A stretch of DNA of 14,619 nt from positions 1-14,619 of the forward strand of contig WRGP01000217.1 in NCBI GenBank assembly GCA_009787135.1, read 5' to 3'. The position numbers were made by a program, and so were the translations under genes. The DNA is from Bacillota bacterium (GTDB taxonomy: Bacteria > Bacillota > Clostridia > Christensenellales > Aristaeellaceae). Below, piece after piece: positions 5,656 to 11,702 of the stretch. Under the pieces are notes generated by a model that saw nothing but the letters and a program-made list of their open reading frames with translations, made no database searches and was not told the origin of the DNA. Each line of letters opens with the position of its first letter. Positions within the stretch are counted from its first letter, which is position 1.

Positions 5656-5729
5656 ACCATATAGAATATAGCATGACCTCATGAATAATTCAATATGAAA
5701 AAAGTTTTTTTGAAGGGGTGTCGCTTTTT
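5656..5729. repeat. Promoter-bearing repeat module, copy B (partner 1480-1553)
   Basis: Gap-free counterpart of 1480-1553 (offset 4176, about 77% identical by hand count). It carries the methyltransferase promoter and ends with GGGGTGTCGCTTTTTT. A third partial copy of the final block, GGGGGTGTCGCAATTTTT, follows at about 5775-5792. Confidence 0.75.
5665..5693 (-). promoter_or_regulatory. SigmaA-type promoter of the methyltransferase gene
   Basis: On the minus strand the -35 is TTGAAT (5688-5693), the spacer is 17 nt, and the -10 is TATATT (5665-5670), followed by CTATATGG exactly as in copy A. The start would be near 5658, giving a leader of about 59 nt. Confidence 0.7.
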
Positions 5730-5883
5730 TATCCACGCCGCCGACGCTCGAAAAAGCGTTTTCTTTTATAGGGAGGGGGTGTCGCAATTTTTGAGCGTTT
5801 AGGCCAGATTCGCTCCGCCCGACCATTTTGAGGCTGATTTCGAGGTGATTTTCCGCTCGCCACGTCTCCAATGTGAACGTAAA
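5730..5883. other. Intergenic stretch with hairpin and repeated GGGGTGTCGC blocks
   Basis: This lies between the methyltransferase promoter and the transporter terminator. It holds a small hairpin (ACGCT 5744-5748, AGCGT 5755-5759, followed by TTTTCTTTT) and the second GGGGGTGTCGC block at about 5775. A 72-codon minus-strand reading crosses it (5653-5871) but overlaps the promoter and repeats, so I do not call it a gene. Composition is mixed and no other gene is evident. Confidence 0.4.
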
Positions 5884-5920
5884 AAAATGCCCGAAAGTGG
5901 CTAAAATAAGGACTTTCGGG
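5884..5920 (-). terminator. Intrinsic terminator of the nucleoside transport operon
   Basis: The stem CCCGAAAGT (5890-5898) pairs with ACTTTCGGG (5912-5920) around a 13-nt loop. On the minus strand the stem is followed by CATTTTTTT. It lies about 105 bp beyond the stop of the last permease gene and can end the five-gene minus-strand operon. On the plus strand the T-tract is weaker (TGTTTTG). Confidence 0.8.
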
Positions 5921-5960
5921 TGTTTTGAAAAAATAAAAACCGCCCCATTGGAGTGATTTT

Positions 5961-5982
5961 CATTTTATCAAAGTTTGTCCTT
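5961..5982. repeat. Inverted repeat B', right end of module 2 (partner 4755-4772)
   Basis: 5963-5980 is the exact 18-bp reverse complement of GGACAAACTTTGATAAAA at 4755-4772. It marks, within some tens of bases, the change from AT-rich island to GC-rich core operon. TTTGATTTG follows directly at 5981-5989 and also stands just outside repeat A' at 1633-1641. Confidence 0.75.
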
Positions 5983-6026
5983 TGATTTGGCCGAGAAGAC
6001 AGGGAACAAACCCTCCTTCCTGAAAC

Positions 6027-6944
6027 TCACCTTGTCTGTATCTGCCGTTTCTTCCGCGCTTCCGTGCGCACCACCAGCACCGCCATCATCACCACGGTCA
6101 CCAGATAAGGCGCCATGGCCGTCAGGTTTGAATTGACATTCGCGGATTGCAGCCTCAGGCCCAGCGCGTCAATGAAGCCGAAGAGCAATGCCGCCAAGAA
6201 CACGCGCGGAGGACTGCCGGCCCCGAAGATTACGCACGCCACGGCGATGAACCCGCGCGCCGCGCTCATGTTCTCCGTAAACATTGTCAGATACCCTAGC
6301 GACAGATGCGCGCCCGCAAGGCCCGCGAAGACGCCGCATAGCAGTGATGCCAGATACTTCATCCGCTCCGGGCTGATGCCGGCGGACCGGAGCGAAAGCG
6401 GATGCTCGCCCGCGGCGCGCAGCCAGAACCCAAGCGGCGTGCGGTAGATCACAAGCCAGCAAACCAAGACCAGCGCCCAACTGACATACACGAGCAGCGT
6501 ATTGCCGCTCAATAGCGGCCCAATGACCGGGATGCCCTCCAGCCACGGCCATACAAACCTTGGCAGCGGCACAATGGCGGGGTCGGAAAACGCGCCCTTC
6601 ACGCCAAATATCGTCCTGAGGAGGTATACCGTCAGCCCTCCCGCGAAGATGTTCAGCGCGACGCCGATGATAAACTCATCGCTCCCCAGCTTGATGACAA
6701 ACACGCCGAAGAACAGGCCCAGCAGTACCCCGGCCAGCAGCGCCGCCGCGATGCCGCCCAGCCAGCTGCCCAAATAGAAACTGCCCACCACGGCGAAAAA
6801 AGCGCCGGTGAGCATCATGCCGTCCATGCCGATGTTCATGATTCCCACATGATCCGTCATCAGCACGCCCAAGCCGGCGAGGATGATCGGCGTAGCCGTG
6901 CGCAGCGTGTTTTGCAGCAGGGCAATGGTAAAAATATCGCTCAT
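6027..6944 (-). CDS. Nucleoside ABC transporter permease 2 (NupQ/BmpC-like)
   Basis: The 305-residue inner permease belongs to the BPD_transp_2 family and is almost entirely hydrophobic, with about eight to nine membrane segments. Family landmarks are TPIILAGLGVLMTDHVGIMNIGMDGMML near the N-terminus, GSDEFIIGVALNIFAGGLTVYLLR, the cytoplasmic coupling-loop stretch LRAAGEHPLSLRSAGISPERMKYLA (about 176-200) and GRGFIAVACVIFGAG-like AARGFIAVACVIFGAGSPP. It forms the translocation heterodimer with the permease encoded just upstream, energised by the ATPase. Its ATG overlaps the stop of permease 1 by 4 bp (ATGA), with AAGGAG about 10 nt upstream. This is the last gene of the operon. Function by homology: import of purine nucleosides. 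Confidence 0.92.
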   Translation of the reverse strand: MSDIFTIALLQNTLRTATPIILAGLGVLMTDHVGIMNIGMDGMMLTGAFFAVVGSFYLGSWLGGIAAALLAGVLLGLFFGVFVIKLGSDEFIIGVALNIFAGGLTVYLLRTIFGVKGAFSDPAIVPLPRFVWPWLEGIPVIGPLLSGNTLLVYVSWALVLVCWLVIYRTPLGFWLRAAGEHPLSLRSAGISPERMKYLASLLCGVFAGLAGAHLSLGYLTMFTENMSAARGFIAVACVIFGAGSPPRVFLAALLFGFIDALGLRLQSANVNSNLTAMAPYLVTVVMMAVLVVRTEARKKRQIQTR

Positions 6945-8068
6945 GATGTCGCTTCTCCTTGGGGGACGTTTTTGCCTTCTATCCTGCGCCGCGCCGCGCG
7001 CCGTCCCCGCCGCTCCCGCACGATGCGCGCGAGGCCGCTTTGCGCCGCCATAAAAAAGATGATGATCGACTGCACGATCAATATGAGCTCGGAGGAGATG
7101 CCAACGCCCAGTTCCATGGCGGTGCCGCCGATTTTCAGCATGGCGAAAAACACGCTCATCAGCACAATGCCCACCGGATCATAGCGCATGATCATGGCCA
7201 CCAGCATGCCGTCGAAATAGAACTCGTTGGAGAGCGAGGGGATGAACCTGCGGTGCAGGCCGTACACCTCAAACAGGCCGACAATGCCGCACAGCGCGCC
7301 GGACGCCGCCATGGACCAGAGTATCAGCCTGTCCGTCTTCATGCCCATGTAGCGCGCGAAGCGCGGGTTTTGCCCCGTTAGCTTCATTTCGTAGCCAATG
7401 GTGGAACGCTTCATAACATACCAGCACAGAAGGGCCAGGACCGCCGCGTACACAGCGCTGGCCGTCAGGTTGCTCAGGGGAATCAGGCGCGGGAACACAT
7501 AGGCCGGGTCAATGGCGTTCGTGCCCGCGGCAATGCCCTTGTCCGCCGTGCGCAGCGGGCCATTGGCCAGATACGCGCACAAGTAAATGGCGACGGAGTT
7601 GAGCATGATGGTGGTGATGACTTCGTTGACCTTCAGCCGCACCTTTAAAACGCCCGGCAACAGCGCGTAAAGCCCCCCCGCGGTGATTGCCGCCACAAAC
7701 GCGAGCGGCACCGCGACCGCCGCCGGCCACCCCGTTAATTGGCTTCCGACGATAGCCGCCGCCATGCCGCCTAAAAAGAGCTGCCCTTCCCCGCCGACGT
7801 TAAAGATACCGGCCTGCGCGGCGACAGCCATGGCTAAGCCCGTCATCGATAACGTCACAGCCTTGGCCAGCGTGTTGCCCAGCGCGCGCCTTGTGCCGAA
7901 CGCACCCTTCACCAGCGCCGCATATCCCTCCACCGGGCTGTACCCGGTCAGCCGCATCATGAGCGCGCCCAGCAGGAGCGCCAGCGCCACGCTGATTGCC
8001 AGCGAAAACAGGTACGCGAATCCAAGCTTCCGGCGCCCGGGCAGCAGCGAGCGGAGTAGTCGCATCAT
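6941..8068 (-). CDS. Nucleoside ABC transporter permease 1 (NupP/BmpB-like)
   Basis: The 375-residue BPD_transp_2 permease has a basic N-terminus, about nine to ten membrane segments, and the family signature AAQAGIFNVGGEGQLFLGGM (about 83-102), followed by LKVNEVITTIMLNSVA and the coupling loop GQNPRFARYMGMKTDR. After the last membrane segment it ends in a strongly basic tail (RIVRERRGRRAARRR), longer than usual. The start overlaps the ATPase stop by 4 bp. AGGAGG lies 4 nt before the first ATG (8068) and 7 nt before a second, adjacent ATG (8065), so the true start may be one codon in. It partners permease 2 in the membrane. Confidence 0.92.
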   Translation of the reverse strand: MMRLLRSLLPGRRKLGFAYLFSLAISVALALLLGALMMRLTGYSPVEGYAALVKGAFGTRRALGNTLAKAVTLSMTGLAMAVAAQAGIFNVGGEGQLFLGGMAAAIVGSQLTGWPAAVAVPLAFVAAITAGGLYALLPGVLKVRLKVNEVITTIMLNSVAIYLCAYLANGPLRTADKGIAAGTNAIDPAYVFPRLIPLSNLTASAVYAAVLALLCWYVMKRSTIGYEMKLTGQNPRFARYMGMKTDRLILWSMAASGALCGIVGLFEVYGLHRRFIPSLSNEFYFDGMLVAMIMRYDPVGIVLMSVFFAMLKIGGTAMELGVGISSELILIVQSIIIFFMAAQSGLARIVRERRGRRAARRRIEGKNVPQGEATS

Positions 8069-9621
8069 AGAGCCTCCTCCCCCGAATGATGCCGGGCGAT
8101 CCTGTCGCCCGTCATGTAGTACCCGATTTCCGCCTTTTCGATGGACCCGGCAGTGAACTCACCGGTAATCCGCCCCTCATACATGGTAATGATGCGGTCC
8201 GACAGCTGAAACACCTCGTCCAAGTCCGCGCTCACCAGCAGCACGGCCGCGCCGGCGTTTCGCTTGTCTACAATAGATTGGTGAATGGACCGGGCGGCGC
8301 CGATATCCACGCCGCGCGTGGGCTGGGAGATAAGGAACACAGGCGCGTCAAAGGAAAACTCGCGGGCCACAACCACTTTTTGCAGGTTGCCGCCGGACAG
8401 CGAGCCCGCCGGCGCATCCACGCCCGCGCCGCGGATGTCAAACGCGCGGAACAGCTTTTCGGCATATTGCCGCGCCGCGCCGCGTTTTCGGTGGATGCGT
8501 CCCACCGCAAACCGCTTTTCGCGCTGTCTGCCCGCCAGCAGGTTGTCCGTTACGTCGGCCTGGAGGGAGGCGCCCGTGAGACGCCTGTCCTCGGGCACGT
8601 GCGCCAGGCCCAGGCCACGGATTTCGCCGGGCAAAAGCCCGTTGATCCTCTGGCCCCGGATGCGCACCTCGCCGCCGCGCAAGGGCCGAAGGCCGGCGAT
8701 AGCCTCCACCAGCTCGCTCTGCCCGTTTCCCTCGATGCCGGCCACGCCCAAAATTTCCCCGCGCCGGATGGAGAAGGAAACGCCCTTTACGGCGGGGAGC
8801 CCCCGGTCGTTGAGCGTCTGCAGCCCCAATACCTCCACCGCGGTGTCGCCTGCCGAACCCTCGCGGGCGAACTGGCCCGGCGGCATCTCGCTGCCGGTCA
8901 TCATGGACGCGAGCATGCGCTCGTTCACGTTTTTCGTCTCTTCAAGGCCCACAAGCCTGCCGCCGCGCATCACGCCCACGCGGTCGGACAGGGCCATCAC
9001 CTCATAGAGCTTGTGCGTGATGAGGATTACCGTCATGCCCTTCTCCTGAACGATCCGCCGGATGACGGCAAAAAGGTCGTCCGTCTCCTGCGGGGTAAGC
9101 ACGGCGGTCGGCTCATCCAAAATGAGAATGTCCGCGCCCCGGTGCAGCGTCTTGAGGATTTCCACGCGCTGCTGCAGCCCCAGGCCGAGCTGACTCACGC
9201 GCGCGCCGGGATCTACCGACAGGCCGTATTCGTTCACCAGCGCGTGGACGGTTTCCTCCGCTTTTTTAAAATCATACAACAGGCCGCGCCGCTTTGGCTC
9301 GCGGCTGAGCACAATGTTCTGCGCTACCGTAAAGGACGGCACCAGCATAAAATGCTGGTGTACCATACCTACCCCCATGGTGATCGCGCCGGCGGGGCTG
9401 TACCGCTCCACCCGCTTGCCGCGCACGTATACATCGCCGGCCGTGGGCGTATGCAGGCCGTAGAGAATATTCATCAGCGTGGACTTGCCCGCGCCGTTCT
9501 CCCCCACCAGCGCGAACACCTCGCCGCTGTGGATATCCAAGGTTACATTGTCGTTGGCCAGCACGCCGGAAAACTGCATGGACACGCGCGTAAAGCGTAC
9601 GGCAGACTGCTGCTCGCGCAA
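8065..9621 (-). CDS. Nucleoside ABC transporter ATP-binding protein, two NBDs (NupA/BmpD-like)
   Basis: The protein has 518 residues from TTG 9621; positions below count from a possible upstream GTG at 9639, six codons earlier. I chose TTG because AAGGAGGT, complementary to the 16S 3' end, lies 7 nt before it and inside the GTG reading. The first nucleotide-binding domain has Walker A GENGAGKST (47-55), a Q-loop at MVHQHF, signature LGLGLQQRVE (151-160) and Walker B ILILDEPTAV. The second has the degenerate GIEGNGQSE P-loop (301-309), signature LSGGNLQK and LISQPTRGVD, as is normal in sugar/nucleoside-type double ATPases. The serine of the first signature (usual LSVG) is glycine here. It drives uptake with the two permeases. 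It begins 21 nt after the binding-protein stop and overlaps permease 1 by 4 bp. Confidence 0.92.
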   Translation of the reverse strand: MREQQSAVRFTRVSMQFSGVLANDNVTLDIHSGEVFALVGENGAGKSTLMNILYGLHTPTAGDVYVRGKRVERYSPAGAITMGVGMVHQHFMLVPSFTVAQNIVLSREPKRRGLLYDFKKAEETVHALVNEYGLSVDPGARVSQLGLGLQQRVEILKTLHRGADILILDEPTAVLTPQETDDLFAVIRRIVQEKGMTVILITHKLYEVMALSDRVGVMRGGRLVGLEETKNVNERMLASMMTGSEMPPGQFAREGSAGDTAVEVLGLQTLNDRGLPAVKGVSFSIRRGEILGVAGIEGNGQSELVEAIAGLRPLRGGEVRIRGQRINGLLPGEIRGLGLAHVPEDRRLTGASLQADVTDNLLAGRQREKRFAVGRIHRKRGAARQYAEKLFRAFDIRGAGVDAPAGSLSGGNLQKVVVAREFSFDAPVFLISQPTRGVDIGAARSIHQSIVDKRNAGAAVLLVSADLDEVFQLSDRIITMYEGRITGEFTAGSIEKAEIGYYMTGDRIARHHSGEEAL

Positions 9622-9642
9622 GGCTGGGACCTCCTTCACCTT

Positions 9643-10623
9643 TTACCGTGTCGTCTCCACCACGATTTCACCCGACACGATCATTTCGGTCAGCGCCTTT
9701 ACCTCGGCGATCAGCGCTTGAGAGACCTGCTGCGGCATGGTTTCGTCCCCGAAGCCCACGCTGATGAGGCCGCTCTTCATATTGGCGTTCCAAACCGTGC
9801 CGCCGGGGAAGCTTCCGTCTTCCACATAGCGTGTCACCGCGTCATAGACGGATAAACCCACCTCTTTGATCATGGAGCACACGATCACGTCCGGCGCGAT
9901 ATACTTCTGGTCGCTGTCCACGCCAATGGCGTATTTGCCCTTCTCCTTGGCGGCCTCGAACACGCCCTCGCCCGTTTTGCCCGCGACCTGGAAGATCACG
10001 TCCGCGCCCTTATCGTACAGCGCCAGCGCGTGCTCCTTGCCCTTGGCCGGGTCCTCATAATCGGCCGTGTAAGATATTTCCACCCTGATATCCGGATTTG
10101 CGTAGGCCGCGCCCTGCTTGTAGCCGACCATAAAGTTGTTGATCGTGGTGTTGTCCTCGCCGCCGACCGCGCCGATGACGCCCGTCTCGGACAGCTTGGC
10201 CGCGATATAGCCCACAAGAAACGAGCCTTCGTTTTCCGCGTAGGTGATGGCGTAGATGTTGTCGATGCCGGTCAGCTCATTGTCCACAAAGATGAATTTC
10301 GTGTCCGGAAGCTCCGGCGCGACGGTCTCCAGCGGCTCCCAGAACTCCCAGCCTACCGCCACAACGAAATCAAAGCTCTCCGCCGCCGCGATCAGGCTTT
10401 GTTCAAAGAGCGAGGCGTCGTTTTTGCACTCAATGACCGTGCCCTTCACGCCCTCGGCCTTGAGCAGTTCCAGGCCGCCGCTGGCCGAGTCATAAAAGGA
10501 ACGGTCGCCAAGGCCCCCGGCGACAACGACCGCCACGGAGGGGAGCGCTTCTTCCGCGCCCGCGAAGGACATGAGGGCCAGTGCCAGCGAGAACGCCAAC
10601 AACAAAGACATGGTTTTTTTCAT
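9643..10623 (-). CDS. BMP-family nucleoside-binding protein, without lipobox
   Basis: The protein has 326 residues from ATG 10623, preceded by GAGGAGG 8 nt upstream. An upstream ATG at 10689 overlaps the deoD stop and reads non-signal sequence, so it is rejected. The signal peptide MKKTMSLLLAFSLALALMSF is followed by AGAEEALPS, which looks like a signal peptidase I site. The mature part is the Bmp/Med (PF02608) fold: VAVVVAGGLGDRSFYDSA, FVVAVGWEF, DTKFIFVDNEL, ENEGSFLVGYIAA, GAVGGEDN and VIFQVAGKTGEGVFEAA, then YAIGVDSDQ. It binds nucleosides outside the membrane and delivers them to the permeases. Gram-positive relatives are lipoproteins with a conserved Cys; no Cys is near this signal peptide. 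The gene lies 62 nt after deoD and just ahead of the ATPase. Confidence 0.93.
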   Translation of the reverse strand: MKKTMSLLLAFSLALALMSFAGAEEALPSVAVVVAGGLGDRSFYDSASGGLELLKAEGVKGTVIECKNDASLFEQSLIAAAESFDFVVAVGWEFWEPLETVAPELPDTKFIFVDNELTGIDNIYAITYAENEGSFLVGYIAAKLSETGVIGAVGGEDNTTINNFMVGYKQGAAYANPDIRVEISYTADYEDPAKGKEHALALYDKGADVIFQVAGKTGEGVFEAAKEKGKYAIGVDSDQKYIAPDVIVCSMIKEVGLSVYDAVTRYVEDGSFPGGTVWNANMKSGLISVGFGDETMPQQVSQALIAEVKALTEMIVSGEIVVETTR

Positions 10624-10685
10624 GGATGTTCCTCCTCGTTTTCGTAAGGGTACATTATGATAACGCTTTTCATGGGCGAAATCAT

Positions 10686-11405
10686 TCATGCTATTTCAAG
10701 CGCCAGCGTGAGCATGTCCGTAAGGGATTTTTCACGATCCTCCGCCGTGGCGTGCTCGCCGGTGCGCGGGTTGTCCACCACGGTGCACAGGCACAGCGCG
10801 TGCTTGCCCGCGCGCATGGCGCTCAGGTACAGGGCCGCGGATTCCATCTCCGCCGCCAGCACCCCAAGCTTTACGAGCGCTTCCTCATTTTGGGCGTGCT
10901 CGTGATAGAACACGTCGGAACAATACAGGGGACCGATGTGCAGCCGGATGCCAAGCCGCCCGGCGGTATCCTCCGCCTTGCGCAGCAGCGCGAAGCTTGC
11001 CGTGGGCGCGATATTCCCTAAGAAGCCGTATTGGAAGCCAAACGTCGATTCTGTGCAGCATGACATGCCCGCGACAACATCGCGCATGCCAACCCGCGGC
11101 GCGACCGCGCCCGCCGTGCCCACGCGGATGATGTTCTCCACGCCGTAGAAGGCAAACAGCTCGTGGCTGTAAATGCCCATCGCGGGCATGCCCATGCCGC
11201 TGGCCATGACGGATACGCGCTTGCCACGGTACAGGCCGGTATAGCCCTGCGCGCCGCGCACATCGTTGACAAGCGCCGCCGCGTCCAATAAGTTTTCCGC
11301 GATGAATTTCGAGCGTTTGGGGTCCCCCGGCATCAGCACCGTTTCGGCGAAAGCGCCGGGCTTCGCTTCAATGTGCGGCGTGGGAACGTTTTGTGACAAA
11401 ACCAT
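10686..11405 (-). CDS. deoD: Purine-nucleoside phosphorylase, DeoD type
   Basis: The 239-residue enzyme cleaves purine (deoxy)nucleosides with phosphate into base and (deoxy)ribose 1-phosphate in the cytosol. It aligns with the hexameric E. coli enzyme at a constant offset: His11 (H4), Gly27 and Arg31 in GDPKR (phosphate site), Arg94 in IRVGTAG, Met187-Glu188 in AEMESA (ribose binding), Asp211 in VVDN (catalytic proton donor, E. coli D204) and Arg224 (E. coli R217). All are present, so it should be active. As first gene of the operon it metabolises what the transporter imports. GGAGG lies only 3 nt from the ATG at 11405, which is tight. TTG at codon 3 (11399) would be 9 nt away and may be the real start. 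A promoter is at 11430-11458. Confidence 0.93.
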   Translation of the reverse strand: MVLSQNVPTPHIEAKPGAFAETVLMPGDPKRSKFIAENLLDAAALVNDVRGAQGYTGLYRGKRVSVMASGMGMPAMGIYSHELFAFYGVENIIRVGTAGAVAPRVGMRDVVAGMSCCTESTFGFQYGFLGNIAPTASFALLRKAEDTAGRLGIRLHIGPLYCSDVFYHEHAQNEEALVKLGVLAAEMESAALYLSAMRAGKHALCLCTVVDNPRTGEHATAEDREKSLTDMLTLALEIA

Positions 11406-11429
11406 TCACCTCCGGAAATGTGGAGATCT

Positions 11430-11458
11430 ATACAATTGTTTATTCAGCATATATTCAA
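11430..11458 (-). promoter_or_regulatory. SigmaA-type promoter of the deoD-transporter operon
   Basis: On the minus strand the -35 is TTGAAT (11453-11458), the spacer is 17 nt, and the -10 is TTGTAT (11430-11435). The predicted start is about 15-20 nt before the ATG, so the leader is very short and leaves no room for a riboswitch. Confidence 0.6.
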
Positions 11459-11625
11459 CACAAACTCCCTTTTTCCTGCAAGGGACGACACCGATACCGT
11501 TCCGCGGCCGATCGGGCGGGAAGGGGAACGAGAGAATTTTTCGCGGGGCAATAAGCCGGGAACAGGCGCGGCCGGCAGCCGCGTACGATTGCAGCCGCGC
11601 GACGCCGCGAAAACTGTAGAAACAG
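11459..11625. other. Divergent intergenic region, GC-rich, no gene
   Basis: This lies between the two divergent promoters. It holds a short direct repeat GCAGCCGCG (11575-11583 and 11591-11599) and several GC-rich, non-palindromic stretches. I saw no purine-type riboswitch core, operator-like palindrome or tRNA. Several small ORFs cross it in many frames but none has a start context or composition of a real gene. Confidence 0.4.
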
Positions 11626-11656
11626 GCAATATACCCTTTCATCTCCACTATACAAT
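11626..11656 (+). promoter_or_regulatory. Possible sigma-E-type sporulation promoter of the SpoIID-family gene
   Basis: GCAATATA (11626-11633) and TATACAAT (11649-11656) are separated by 15 nt. The mother-cell factor sigma-E recognises about KMATATT, 14-15 nt, CATACAAT, so the -10 matches 7 of 8 positions and the -35 is close. This is where a spoIID promoter would be expected, 47 nt before the start codon. Confidence 0.45.
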
Positions 11657-11702
11657 TTAAAAAAATTCGTGTATGATGATAAAAGGAACAAGGAGGTTCA
11701 GC

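Noticed and set aside
5653..5871. 72-residue minus-strand ORF
   Set aside because: It runs through the methyltransferase promoter and the repeated GGGGTGTCGC blocks, has no ribosome binding site and resembles no protein; it is most likely an open frame created by repeat sequence.
8086..9855. 589-codon plus-strand ORF opposite the ATPase gene
   Set aside because: It is a shadow of the GC-rich ATPase gene: rich in His, Arg, Ala and Gly with no domain, while the opposite strand has all ABC motifs.
11406..11460. Purine riboswitch ahead of deoD
   Set aside because: The predicted promoter leaves only a 15-20 nt leader, too short for an aptamer, and no conserved purine-aptamer loop sequences were seen.
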